Assembly (NCBI RefSeq): GCF_022965755.1 | Contig: NZ_CP095187.1 | Span: 3,626,001-3,690,000, forward strand | Direction of reading: 5' to 3' | Length of the DNA stretch: 64,000 nucleotides | Source: Pseudoxanthomonas sp. F37 | GTDB lineage: Bacteria; Pseudomonadota; Gammaproteobacteria; Xanthomonadales; Xanthomonadaceae | Part shown: positions 19,478 through 28,387 of the stretch, one piece after another | Layout of the letters: each line of letters begins with the position of its first letter | Position numbering within the stretch: the stretch's first letter is position 1 | The notes under the pieces: generated by a model | The model's database searches: none | What the model was told of the DNA's origin: nothing | Seen by the model: only the letters and a program-made list of their open reading frames with translations | Translations under genes and position numbers: made by a program

Positions 19478-19980
19478 TGCAGACCGACACGGACACTTCC
19501 ATGCCCCTGGCGCCCACCGACGCCTGGCAGGCGCTGCCGGCCCGCGGCGCGTGGCTGGCCGCGCTGGGCGGCGCGGCGCTGCTGTTCCCGCTGGCCTTTC
19601 CCGTCTTCTTCGTCTCCCGGGCCACCGATGCGGTGTCGCCGTGGCTGGCCGTGCCGGTGGCCGCGGGCGTGGGCGCGCTGCTGGGCGCCTGGATCGCGGT
19701 GAAGCGGCACCGGCGCACGCGCTGGCGGCTGGACGACCGGGGCTTCGCGGTCCGCCGCGGAAACTGGTGGCAGAGCGAAACCCACGTGCCGATCTCGCGC
19801 GTACAGCACCTGGACGTGAAGCGCGGCCCTCTGGAACGCAGCGCGCGCTTGTCCACGCTGGTGGTGCACACCGCCGGCACGCGCATGGCCGCCGTGTCGC
19901 TGTCGGGGCTGGACGCGGACGACGCCGAGCGCCTGCGCGAACGCCTGGCCACGCAGCTCGACCACGACGACGCGCTGTGA
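19477..19980 (+). CDS. YdbS-like PH-domain membrane protein
   Basis: This 167-residue protein has two hydrophobic segments near the N-terminus (AALGGAALLFPLAFPVFFVS and VAAGVGALLGAWIAV). A bacterial PH_2 domain (PF03703) follows, with RRTRWRLDDRGFAVRRGNWW, THVPISRVQHLDVKRGPLER and LSTLVVHTAG, the hallmark of YdbS. Its start overlaps the previous stop and its end overlaps the GTG of the larger partner, the usual YdbS-YdbT arrangement. YdbST proteins of Bacillus are linked to defence against antimicrobial compounds; the role here is not known. Confidence 0.88.
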   Translation: MQTDTDTSMPLAPTDAWQALPARGAWLAALGGAALLFPLAFPVFFVSRATDAVSPWLAVPVAAGVGALLGAWIAVKRHRRTRWRLDDRGFAVRRGNWWQSETHVPISRVQHLDVKRGPLERSARLSTLVVHTAGTRMAAVSLSGLDADDAERLRERLATQLDHDDAL

Positions 19981-21509
19981 GTGACGGACCCGCCGTGGAG
20001 GCCCACGCGCAGGAACGCCGCCTGCACCCGTGGTCGTGGCTGTTCGTGCTGTTGCAGCAGCTCAAGCAGTTCGTGTTCCCGCTGGTCGCGCTGCTGGTGT
20101 TCGGCGCCCGCAAGGGCGACGACGGCGACCCCTGGCTGGCGTTCGCGCCCGTGATCGGCATCGCGGTACTGGTGGTGCTGGCCATCCTGCAGTACTTCAC
20201 CTACCGCTACGTGATCGGCCGCGACGGCCTGACGGTGCGCGAGGGCCTGCTGCACCGTTCGCGGCGCGAGATTCCCTTCTCCCGGATCCACAACGTGGTG
20301 GTGCACCAGTCGCTGCTGCACCGGATGTTCGGCGTGGCGGAGGTGCGGCTGGAATCCGCAGGCGGCCAGAAGCCGGAAGCGCAGATGCGCGTGCTGGGCC
20401 TGCGCGATGCGCTGGCGCTGGAAGACCTGGCGCGCCACCAGGCCCGCGGCCCCGCGGCGGCGCAGGCCGCCTCACCGGACGGTCCGCCGCAGGCGGGCGA
20501 GGAAACGCTGCTGACGCTGTCGACGGCGGAGGTGATCCGCCTGGGCCTGATCTCCAACCGCGGCATGATCGTGGTGGCGGCGGGCTTCGGCGCGGCCTGG
20601 CAGATCCTGCCGGAGCGGATGATCGAACAGTTCTTCCGCCAGGGCGCGAAGCAGGCCTTCGGGTATGCCGAACAGCTGCACCTGGGCTGGCTGGCCGGCG
20701 CCGCGGGCGTCGCCGCGCTGGTGGTGCTTGCGCTGGCCCTGGTCCGCGCGCTGTCGGTGGTGCTGGCGCTGCTGCAGTTCCACGGGTTCCGCCTGAGCGA
20801 GGACGCACGCCGGCTGATGGTGGAGCGCGGCCTGCTGGCGCGCCTGCGCACCAGCGTGGCGCGCCGGCGCATCCAGGCGTGGACGCTGCACGAAGGCGTG
20901 CTGCACCGGTGGTTCGGCCGCCGCTCGCTGCGCATCGACACGGCGGTGGCCGAGAAGGCCGGCCAGCAGGACCAGCGCGCGCTGAAGGACCTGGCGCCGA
21001 TCGCCACGCCCGAGGCCTGCGATGCGCTGGTCAACCACCTGTTGCCGCATGCGGCATGGCCGCGCGCGGACTGGCGGCCGGTCGCCGCTTCCGCCCGCTG
21101 GCGCCTGGTGTTGCCGACCTTCACCTGGCTGCTGCCGGCGACCGCGCTGGCCGCATGGCACCTGGGTCCCTGGGCCTGGTGCGCCCTGGCCTGGCTGCCG
21201 GCGGCGGCCTATGCCGCACACCGGCAGTCGTCACGGATGGGCTGGTCGCTGGACGGACATCTGGTCGCGGTCCGCAGCGGCTGGTGGTCGCGCTACTGGC
21301 GGTTCGCCGAGATCGACAAGCTGCAGGCGCTGCGTCTGTCGCGCTCGCCGCTCGACCACGCCTGCGGCACCGCATCGCTGTGGCTGGACACCGCCGGCGC
21401 CAACGGCATCGCCGCCCCGCTGGCCCTGCGCTTCGTCCCCGAAGCCGAGGCGCGCGATGCCTTCGAACGGCTGTCGCTGGCCCTGGCGCGCCGGCGGTTG
21501 CGGTGGTGA
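19977..21509 (+). CDS. YdbT-like protein with three PH_2 domains
   Basis: The GTG at 19977 overlaps the YdbS-like stop and gives 510 residues. Three PH_2 units alternate with membrane segments. Unit 1 has TYRYVIGRDGLTVREGLLHR and EIPFSRIHNVVVHQSLLHR. Unit 2 has FRLSEDARRLMVERGLLARL and RRRIQAWTLHEGVLHRWFG. Unit 3 has WSLDGHLVAVRSGWWSRYWR and IDKLQALRLSRSPLD. It is the large partner of the YdbS-like protein and is probably a membrane complex subunit of unknown function. Confidence 0.88.
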   Translation: MSDGPAVEAHAQERRLHPWSWLFVLLQQLKQFVFPLVALLVFGARKGDDGDPWLAFAPVIGIAVLVVLAILQYFTYRYVIGRDGLTVREGLLHRSRREIPFSRIHNVVVHQSLLHRMFGVAEVRLESAGGQKPEAQMRVLGLRDALALEDLARHQARGPAAAQAASPDGPPQAGEETLLTLSTAEVIRLGLISNRGMIVVAAGFGAAWQILPERMIEQFFRQGAKQAFGYAEQLHLGWLAGAAGVAALVVLALALVRALSVVLALLQFHGFRLSEDARRLMVERGLLARLRTSVARRRIQAWTLHEGVLHRWFGRRSLRIDTAVAEKAGQQDQRALKDLAPIATPEACDALVNHLLPHAAWPRADWRPVAASARWRLVLPTFTWLLPATALAAWHLGPWAWCALAWLPAAAYAAHRQSSRMGWSLDGHLVAVRSGWWSRYWRFAEIDKLQALRLSRSPLDHACGTASLWLDTAGANGIAAPLALRFVPEAEARDAFERLSLALARRRLRW

Positions 21510-21558
21510 TCCGGCACGGGCGCGGGACCGGGCATCGGTGCCGGCTTCGTTCGCGCGG

Positions 21559-22632
21559 TCAGCGCGACGGCGTGCGTGCCGCCCGGCCCCAGTAGCCCAG
21601 ATCGCGCCGGATCTGCAGCCGCCGCAGCAGGCTCGCCACCGGCTTCCGGCCCAGCGCGCCCAACTCCCCCGCGATCAATGCCTCGGTCGCCGCGATGACG
21701 CGTTGCGAGGACAAGCCATCGCGGAACGGATGGATGTCGTCGGCGTAGGCCGCGAGTGCCGCCCGCAGCGAGGGGGAAGGGTCGAAGGCCTGCCGCAGCA
21801 TCGCGCCGAGCCGGTCGGGCGCATCGAAATCCAGCATGTGCGGCTTGGGCGCGCGATTGCGGAAGGTCACCACCGGCTTGCGCTGCACCACGAATTCGCT
21901 GACCACCGACGTGGTGTCGGCGACCAGCACATCGGCTGCGCGTTGCGCGCTGACCAGGTCCAATGGATCGACGAAGACCGCATGGGGCCCGCACAGGCTG
22001 CGGTAGCGGTCGAACAGCGACGGTGGGCACTTCGGATGCAGCGTCAGCAGCCAGAACCGTCCTCCCTGGGCCACCTCCGCCGCGATGGCGTCGAACAGGT
22101 GCGGCGCAGCGCTCAGGCGTTCGGTGAAGGTGGATGCGAACATCACCACCGGCCGCCCCTGTGCGGCCGCGCGCCAACCGTCGGCCAGCGGGTCGTCGCC
22201 GCGGAACACGGGGTCCAGCTTCGGCCATCCCGTCTCCACCACCTTGAAATGGCCCTCCCGGGCGGCCAGCTCGCTGAAGCGCGCGGTGGTGGCGGGCCCC
22301 TGGGTGCAGTAGAGGTCGAACAGGCCGCGCACACGGAAATGTCCGCGCGCTTCATCGCGCTTCTCGACGTTGAAACCGTGGAACACCTGCACTTTGGCGC
22401 CGGACACGAAGGTGGGCACCCCGTTGGCCGCGCTGAAGACCGCCCGCGGCCGCAAGGCCACCGCCCCGCGCGCGTGGGCGACCGGGCGCACGCCGCCGCG
22501 CAATGCGGCGCCCTTCGCCCCGCCGACGAACCAGGCATGCACGCCGTGCCCGGCGTCTTGCAGGGCGTCCGCCAGCGGTTGCAAGATGGGCAGCGCATAG
22601 CGCTCGGTCCCGAACAGCAGGTACTCCGCCAT
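21559..22632 (-). CDS. CDP-glycerol glycerophosphotransferase-like glycosyltransferase
   Basis: The 357-residue protein resembles the CDP-glycerol:poly(glycerophosphate) glycerophosphotransferase family (PF04464) or related GT-B transferases. Supporting blocks are FVSGAKVQVFHGFNVEKRDE, DLYCTQGP, ETGWPKLDPVFRG, VMFASTFTERLS, LTLHPKCPPSLFDRY and the donor-site-like VLVADTTSVVSEFVVQRKPVV. Acceptor and donor are unknown; a phosphate-linked polyol or Kdo-type addition to a surface glycan is plausible. It is the minus-strand half of a divergent pair whose start codons are only 4 bp apart. Confidence 0.78.
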   Translation of the reverse strand: MAEYLLFGTERYALPILQPLADALQDAGHGVHAWFVGGAKGAALRGGVRPVAHARGAVALRPRAVFSAANGVPTFVSGAKVQVFHGFNVEKRDEARGHFRVRGLFDLYCTQGPATTARFSELAAREGHFKVVETGWPKLDPVFRGDDPLADGWRAAAQGRPVVMFASTFTERLSAAPHLFDAIAAEVAQGGRFWLLTLHPKCPPSLFDRYRSLCGPHAVFVDPLDLVSAQRAADVLVADTTSVVSEFVVQRKPVVTFRNRAPKPHMLDFDAPDRLGAMLRQAFDPSPSLRAALAAYADDIHPFRDGLSSQRVIAATEALIAGELGALGRKPVASLLRRLQIRRDLGYWGRAARTPSR

Positions 22633-22636
22633 CAAC

Positions 22637-23434
22637 GTGTCCTCATCCCGCCCGGCTGCGATATCGGCCTGCATTATCGCGTTCAACGAGGCCGACCGCA
22701 TCGGGGATTGCCTGGCGTCGCTGGATTTCTGCGACGACATCGTGGTGGTGGACTCGTATTCCACCGACAGGACGGTGGAGATCGCGCAGACGATGGGCGC
22801 GCGCGTGCTGCAGCGGCCCTTCGACGGCTTCCGCAGCCAGAAGCAGTACGCCGTCGAACAGGCACGGCACGACTGGGTGCTGTGCCTGGACGCCGACGAG
22901 CGCGTGGGCGACACGCTGCGGGCTTCCATCCTGCAGGCGCGCGCGGAGGGCTTCGGCACGGCCGCGGGTTACCGCTTCGCGCGGCTGTCCGATTATTTCG
23001 GCCGCTTCCTGCGCCACGGCAACGCCTACCCGGACCGGGTGCTGCGGCTGTTCGATCGTCGGCTCGGTGGCTGGCGGGGTACGCGCGAGGTGCACGAGGC
23101 CGCCTCGGTCGATGGCCCGGTGCGGACCCTCGCCGGCGACCTGATCCACTACCCCTACCGGTCCCTGGAGCAACAGCTGGCCAAGACCCAGCGCTACGCG
23201 CGGATGATGGCCGAGCATGATTTGGCCCGTGGGCGACGCGCGACGCTGACCGGGCTGGTGCTGTCTCCCGCCTGGCGCTTCTGGCGCGGCTTCCTGCTGC
23301 GCGGCGGCTTCCGCGATGGCTGGCATGGGCTGGTTTACGCGTACGTGCGTGCCAACTACGTGCGACAGAAGGCGATCATGCTGTGGATGCTCCAGCAGGG
23401 GCTCCCGGTCGCGTCGCCGCCGACCGAAGACTGA
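22637..23434 (+). CDS. Family 2 glycosyltransferase, WaaE/KdtX-like
   Basis: The GTG at 22637 begins a 265-residue GT2 enzyme. It has ISACIIAFNEADRIGDCLAS, DDIVVVDSYSTDRTVEIA, WVLCLDADERVGDTLRASI (the DxD-type metal site), RLFDRRLGGWRGTREVHE, and a C-terminal FWRGFLLRGGFRDGWHGLVYAY found in LPS core beta-glucosyltransferases. It probably adds a hexose to LPS core or a surface glycan. It ends 10 bp before asnB and likely forms an operon with it. No ribosome site is evident before the GTG. Confidence 0.88.
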   Translation: MSSSRPAAISACIIAFNEADRIGDCLASLDFCDDIVVVDSYSTDRTVEIAQTMGARVLQRPFDGFRSQKQYAVEQARHDWVLCLDADERVGDTLRASILQARAEGFGTAAGYRFARLSDYFGRFLRHGNAYPDRVLRLFDRRLGGWRGTREVHEAASVDGPVRTLAGDLIHYPYRSLEQQLAKTQRYARMMAEHDLARGRRATLTGLVLSPAWRFWRGFLLRGGFRDGWHGLVYAYVRANYVRQKAIMLWMLQQGLPVASPPTED

Positions 23435-23444
23435 GGACGGGCCG

Positions 23445-25340
23445 ATGTGCGGAATCGCCGGCGCCATCGCGCCTCCTGGTCGCCTCGACGAACAGGCGCT
23501 GCGCCAGCTGGGCACCACGATGGGCGCAGCCATCGCCCATCGCGGCCCCGACGACGCCGGGACATGGACGGACGCGGCCGCCGGCCTGGTGTTGGCGCAC
23601 CGCCGGTTGGCCATCGTGGACCTCAGCCCGGAGGGCCACCAGCCGATGGTGTCCGACGACGGGCGCTGGGTGATCGCCTTCAACGGCGAGATCTACAACC
23701 ACCGTGCGCTGCGCGGCGAACTCGCCGCGCACGGCCAGGCATTCCGCGGCCACTCGGATACCGAGGTGCTGCTGGCCGCGATCGCGCACTGGGGCGTGGA
23801 AGCCGCGCTCGCCCGGAGCAACGGCATGCTGGCCCTGGCCGCGTGGGACCGGCATGCACGAACGCTGTGGCTGGCACGGGACCGCATCGGCAAGAAGCCC
23901 CTGTACTACGGCTGGACCGGGGACGGTACGTTCCTGTTCGGCAGCGAACTGGCCGCGCTGCGCGCCTGCCCCTCCCTTCGCACGGAGATCGATCCGGATG
24001 CGCTCGCACTGTTGCTGAGGCTGGATTACATACCGGCCCCTCATTGCATCCTCAAGGGCGTGCGCAAGCTTCCCGCGGGCGCGCTGGTGCGTATCGACGC
24101 GACACGAACCGACGGGCGCGCCCTGCCGGACGTGCATGGCTGGTGGGACGCGCACGCAAGGCATGAGGCGGCGATCGACGCCGGGTTCGAGGGCGACGAA
24201 GACGGCGCGCTGGAAGCGCTGGACACCCTGCTGCGCGATGCCGTGGCCCTGCGCATGGAGGCGGACGTGCCGCTGGGCGCCTTCCTGTCCGGCGGCACCG
24301 ATTCCTCGCTGGTCACCGCGCTGATGCAGGCCCAGGCGACGCGGCCGGTCCGCAGCTTCTCCATCGGGTTCGACAACGCCGTCCACGACGAGAGTGCGCA
24401 CGCCGCCGCGGTGGCGCGCCACCTGCGGACCGACCATACCGAGCTGCGCGCCGACGGCCGTGCCGCGCTGGACCTGGTGCCGGGCATTGCGCGCATTTAC
24501 GACGAGCCGTTCGCCGACTCCTCGCAGTTGCCGACCGCCCTGCTGTGCCGGCTGGCACGCCAGCACGTCACCGTGGCCTTGTCCGGCGACGGCGGCGATG
24601 AGCTGTTCTTCGGCTACGGGCGTTACCTGCGCGCGCTGCGCAACGACGCGCGCCTGGAACGCCTGCCCCGGCGCCTGCTCTCCAGGCTGGCGGGCGATCC
24701 GGGCGAGCGTGCGCGCCTGGGCGGCGTGTCCGCATTGCGCGCGGAACTGTCCACGCGCAACCTGCAGGATGTCGCCCGTCACCGGATCAGCCGCTGGCGG
24801 CGTCCCGAGCGCGTCGTCCGCGGTGCGCATCCGCTGGCCACGGCGTACGACGATCCTGCCGCCCTGCTCCGCAACGGCACCCCGGCGGACCAGCTGATGG
24901 CGATGGATTTCGCCTGCTATCTGCCGGAGGACATCCTGACCAAGGTGGACCGCGCCAGCATGGCCGTCGCCCTGGAGGCGCGCGCGCCCCTGCTCGACTG
25001 GCGTGTGGTGGAACTGGCGTGGTCCCTGCCCCTGTCGCTCAAGTACCGCAACGGCACCTTGAAGTACCTACCCAAGAAGCTGTTGTGCCGCTATCTGCCC
25101 GAGACGCTGGTGTACCGCGGCAAGTCCGGCTTCGGCGCCCCCGTCGGCGACTGGCTGCGTGGCCCCTTGCGGGAATGGGCCGAGGCATTGCTCGACGAGC
25201 GCAGGCTGCGGGAAGAAGGGCACTTCGAGGCCGCGCCGGTCCGCGCGATGTGGTCGGACTTCCTGGGCGGCCAGCGCAAATGGCACACGCATCTCTGGAG
25301 TGTGCTGATGTTCCAGGCGTGGAGGGACGCCTGGCGGTAA
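23445..25340 (+). CDS. asnB: AsnB: glutamine-hydrolysing asparagine synthetase
   Basis: The 631-residue protein starts with the Cys2 nucleophile (MCGIAGA). The Ntn glutaminase domain follows, to about residue 200 (RGPDDAGTW, AHRRLAIVDLSPEGHQPM, FNGEIYNHRALR). The synthetase domain has the PP-loop FLSGGTDSSLVTALM, ALSGDGGDELFFGYGRY and the late DILTKVDRASMAVALEARAP. A GAGGAC ribosome site precedes the ATG. In polysaccharide loci AsnB paralogues often amidate a sugar carboxylate rather than aspartate. Its location between glycosyltransferases makes that a possibility. Confidence 0.94.
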   Translation: MCGIAGAIAPPGRLDEQALRQLGTTMGAAIAHRGPDDAGTWTDAAAGLVLAHRRLAIVDLSPEGHQPMVSDDGRWVIAFNGEIYNHRALRGELAAHGQAFRGHSDTEVLLAAIAHWGVEAALARSNGMLALAAWDRHARTLWLARDRIGKKPLYYGWTGDGTFLFGSELAALRACPSLRTEIDPDALALLLRLDYIPAPHCILKGVRKLPAGALVRIDATRTDGRALPDVHGWWDAHARHEAAIDAGFEGDEDGALEALDTLLRDAVALRMEADVPLGAFLSGGTDSSLVTALMQAQATRPVRSFSIGFDNAVHDESAHAAAVARHLRTDHTELRADGRAALDLVPGIARIYDEPFADSSQLPTALLCRLARQHVTVALSGDGGDELFFGYGRYLRALRNDARLERLPRRLLSRLAGDPGERARLGGVSALRAELSTRNLQDVARHRISRWRRPERVVRGAHPLATAYDDPAALLRNGTPADQLMAMDFACYLPEDILTKVDRASMAVALEARAPLLDWRVVELAWSLPLSLKYRNGTLKYLPKKLLCRYLPETLVYRGKSGFGAPVGDWLRGPLREWAEALLDERRLREEGHFEAAPVRAMWSDFLGGQRKWHTHLWSVLMFQAWRDAWR

Positions 25341-25743
25341 GGTGACCGGCACGGCGTTGCTGCGCCATCGCCCCCCTCACTGGCGGCAGGTCATCCTTCC
25401 ACTCCGGGATTTCCCTGGACGGACGCCCTGCGCTGGGGCTGGCACGCGCCCGGTGCGCATCATGGGGCCCACGCTGACCGTTCATGCGGCTTGCGAGGCG
25501 TCAATCTGACTGGGGGCTGTCTTGCTGGCAGGCGGCGGCTGGCGCCGCCATCCGAGGTTCGGAGAATTGGCGCCACCCCCAACGGCGGATTCGGATCAGG
25601 GCCCAGTCCTTTTTCCCGGATCGCATCCGTCAACAGACCCCGGCCCACCACGGATGATTGTCCCCTCATCGACGCGGCATCCCGAGATGCATGACGCAGG
25701 ATCCGCCTGCGATGCCCTCCTGCCCGGCTCGACCACACCCCCC
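25341..25743. other. 403-bp gap without a convincing gene
   Basis: No supported coding sequence lies here. The downstream glycosyltransferase frame is open to 25522, but the extra N-terminal residues are low-complexity and lack family similarity. A GC hairpin (GGCGGCG-GCTGG-CGCCGCC, 25531-25549) has no T tract. The base composition is more AT-rich than the flanking genes. The gap may hold the promoter of the downstream pair or decayed sequence. Confidence 0.5.
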
Positions 25744-27039
25744 ATGAAGGTCGCGCTCGTCTCGATGACGCCGGTCTTCCCGGCGAAAGCCGGGCACAGC
25801 GTGCGCATCCTGCAACTGTGCAAGGCGATCAAGGCGCTGGGCCACGAACTGACCTTCGTCCACGTCACCTCCAAGCTGGACACGCAGAAACCCGACACGG
25901 CGTCGCATGTCGCCTTCTTCGGGACGCAGCACTATCTGCATCTGGACAATGGCCCACGACGGGCGCGCGCCGCCTTCTGGCTGCGCGGAAAACTGCGGCG
26001 TCGCTGGCGCAAGATCCTGGGGGGGCTCGGGTACGACCATGGACACTATTCCCGGCTCGACGAGAACTGGCGTGAGGCGTGGACCCATCAGCTGCGGGCC
26101 ATGGATCGCCGGTTCGATGCCGTCCTCGTCGAATACGCCTTCAACTCCCGTGCGCTCGACGCATTCCCGGCCTCGACGCGCAAACTGTTGGATACCCACG
26201 ACGCTTTTGCAGACCGGCATCGCCCTTTCGTGGCGCGCGGTTTCCGGAAGGGGTATTGGGTTTCACTCACGCCCGAGGACGAGAACCGGGGCCTGCGCCG
26301 CGCCGACGCGGCGATCGCCATCCAGGCGCAGGAAGCCGAGCATTTCCGGGAGCAGCTGGCCATGCACGGAGCGGGCGAACGCAATCCCGAGATCGCCGTC
26401 GTCAGTCATTTCATCGGCCTGGAGCAGCCCGTGCCCGACCACAGCGCCGACAATGCCGCGCTCTATGTCGGCACCAACATGCTGTCGAACCAGATTTCGC
26501 TGCGGCAGTTCCTGGAGCAGGTGCTGCCACGCGTGGTGAGTGCGGTCCCGGACTTCAAGCTCAGACTGGCGGGCTCGATCTGCAACTGGGCGCCCGATCT
26601 CCCCCATGTGGAAAAGCTCGGCTTCGTCGACGACCTGCGTCTGGCCTTCGCCCGCACCCCGCTGTCGGTCAATCCGACGGTCGCCGGCACGGGCATCAAC
26701 ATCAAACTCCTGGATGCGATGGGGGCCGGCGTGCCCACGGTCTCCACGGCCACCGGAGCGCGGGGCCTGGGGATGGAATTCCGAAACGGGCTGCTGGTAG
26801 TGCCCGACCACGACCATGACGCTTTCGCGGAGCACATCATCCGTCTGTCGAAGGACGCGGGCCTGCGGCGGTCGCTTGGCCTGGCGGCCTTTGTCGATGC
26901 GCAGCGCTGGAACGAAGCACAACTGGCCGCGCTGGACCGTTGCCTGCGTGGTGATGCCTATGCCGAGGTCGTCCCCAGCCGCCATAATCGCTGGCGCGAC
27001 CCTGCGCGTGAGCCGCTTTCCGCCCCGACCGCCGCATGA
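25744..27039 (+). CDS. GT4-like glycosyltransferase of the surface-polysaccharide cluster
   Basis: The ATG at 25744 (MKVALVSMTPVFPAKAGHS) gives 431 residues with a GT-B layout. The N-terminal domain has SVRILQLCKAIKALGHELTF, FDAVLVEYAFNSRAL and LLDTHDAFADRHRPF. The C-terminal donor domain has LYVGTNMLSNQISL, FKLRLAGSI, VEKLGFVDDLRLAFA and VNPTVAGTGINIKLLDAMGAG, the usual E/D-x7 donor-binding area, followed by [14 protein letters not shown]. The sugar is unknown. Its stop overlaps the next start (ATGA), so the two transferases are coupled. Confidence 0.85.
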   Translation: MKVALVSMTPVFPAKAGHSVRILQLCKAIKALGHELTFVHVTSKLDTQKPDTASHVAFFGTQHYLHLDNGPRRARAAFWLRGKLRRRWRKILGGLGYDHGHYSRLDENWREAWTHQLRAMDRRFDAVLVEYAFNSRALDAFPASTRKLLDTHDAFADRHRPFVARGFRKGYWVSLTPEDENRGLRRADAAIAIQAQEAEHFREQLAMHGAGERNPEIAVVSHFIGLEQPVPDHSADNAALYVGTNMLSNQISLRQFLEQVLPRVVSAVPDFKLRLAGSICNWAPDLPHVEKLGFVDDLRLAFARTPLSVNPTVAGTGINIKLLDAMGAGVPTVSTATGARGLGMEFRNGLLVVPDHDHDAFAEHIIRLSKDAGLRRSLGLAAFVDAQRWNEAQLAALDRCLRGDAYAEVVPSRHNRWRDPAREPLSAPTAA

Positions 27040-28286
27040 AACTCCTTTACACCAATTTCCACAGCGGCAGCGGCGGAGGACACACCACCTACATCCGCGA
27101 ACTCGCGCGCGGGTTGTCGGGGCGGCACGAAGTGCACGTCGCGGCGCCGGAGGACAGCCGGCTGTTGCACGAAGCCAGGGGAATCCCCGGCCTCCATGCC
27201 TTCGCCCAGACCTATCCCAACGGCCTGCGCACACTGCCTGCCCGCAGGCGCGCCTGCGCACGCCTGCACGCGTACCTCGAGGAACACCGCTTCGATATCG
27301 TGCACGTGAATGGGTCAGCCGATCATCGCCTCGTGATCGCGGCCCTGAGAGGCCTGCGTCCGCGCCCCCTGGTCGTGCTGACCAAGCACAACACCAAACC
27401 GATGCGCGGCCTGCAACACGTGTGGCGTGCACGCGCTGGAACCGACAAGGTGATCGCGGTGTGCGAGTTCGTGCGTCGCCAGCTGAGCCATACTCCGTAT
27501 CGCCGCTGCCAGCCGGAAACCGTCTACAACGGCGTGGACACCGCGTTCTTCTCCCCCGCCGAAGCGGACCGCCGCACGGATGGCCGACAGCTTTGGATCG
27601 GCAGCAACGCCGGGACGGCGGACTACAAGGGATGGACCGACCTGGTGAAAGCCCTGGCATTGCTGGCGCCGGACGAGCGCGAGCGCATCCAGGTCGTCAT
27701 TGCCGGCCACCCACCGTCGGCGGCCCAACGGCAGATGCTTGCGCGATCCGGCTTGCAGGACCGCTTCCATTTCCCCGGCCTTCTGGACGACGTCCGCCCC
27801 ACCATCGCCCGCCTGGATGCCGGCTTCGTTCTGTCCCATGACATCGAGACGATCTCCTTCGCCTGCCGCGAGATGATGGCGATGGGCAAGCCCGTGATGG
27901 TGACCGACTACGCCGGCCTGCCGGAAAACGTCCGCCCCGGTACCGATGGCTGGATCGTGCCGGTGCATGGGCATGCGGCAATGGCAGCGGCGCTGCGCGA
28001 CATGCTGAACGACCGCGAAGAAGTCCTGCGTCGCGGCAGGGCTGCCCGCCACCGCGCGATCGCCGAGTTCGGTATCGGGACCTTTCTCGATCACACCGAG
28101 GCCGTGTATGCGCGGCTGCTGCAAGGAGCACCCGCGCCCGACTCCGAGCGTGGTCCGGACCGGGACCCGGCGTCCCCGGACAGGCTCAGCGGCGAAGCAG
28201 GCCACTCGCGGCGTCGCAGGACTGTGCGGACGCCCGACATGCCTGCCTCACCCCGACCAGCGGCCGGCCCACCGAGGGTCGGGTAA
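27036..28286 (+). CDS. Family 4 glycosyltransferase
   Basis: The 416-residue GT-B enzyme opens with KLLYTNFHSGSGGGHTTYIR, the glycine-rich acceptor loop of GT4. It continues with FDIVHVNGSADHRLVIAAL, DKVIAVCEFVRRQL, YNGVDTAFFSPAEADR, FHFPGLLDDVRPTIARLDAG and the donor motif ETISFACREMMAMGKPVM. The last 45 residues are low-complexity (Pro/Arg/Ser) and look like a drifted extension. It follows the previous transferase with a 4-bp overlap, and the O-antigen ligase-type gene converges on it. It probably builds the same surface glycan. Confidence 0.88.
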   Translation: MKLLYTNFHSGSGGGHTTYIRELARGLSGRHEVHVAAPEDSRLLHEARGIPGLHAFAQTYPNGLRTLPARRRACARLHAYLEEHRFDIVHVNGSADHRLVIAALRGLRPRPLVVLTKHNTKPMRGLQHVWRARAGTDKVIAVCEFVRRQLSHTPYRRCQPETVYNGVDTAFFSPAEADRRTDGRQLWIGSNAGTADYKGWTDLVKALALLAPDERERIQVVIAGHPPSAAQRQMLARSGLQDRFHFPGLLDDVRPTIARLDAGFVLSHDIETISFACREMMAMGKPVMVTDYAGLPENVRPGTDGWIVPVHGHAAMAAALRDMLNDREEVLRRGRAARHRAIAEFGIGTFLDHTEAVYARLLQGAPAPDSERGPDRDPASPDRLSGEAGHSRRRRTVRTPDMPASPRPAAGPPRVG

Positions 28287-28387
28287 GCGCGCGCACCGAA
28301 TCCGGTCATGGCAACGCGTCGGGAGCCTCCGGATGGACCGCGCCGAGCCCACGCCTCGCGCCTTCCTGCCCGTCTCCGCTGGCCCCC

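Noticed and set aside
25531..25549. GC hairpin in the asnB-glycosyltransferase gap as a terminator
   Set aside because: No T tract follows on either strand and it lies about 190 bp past asnB.
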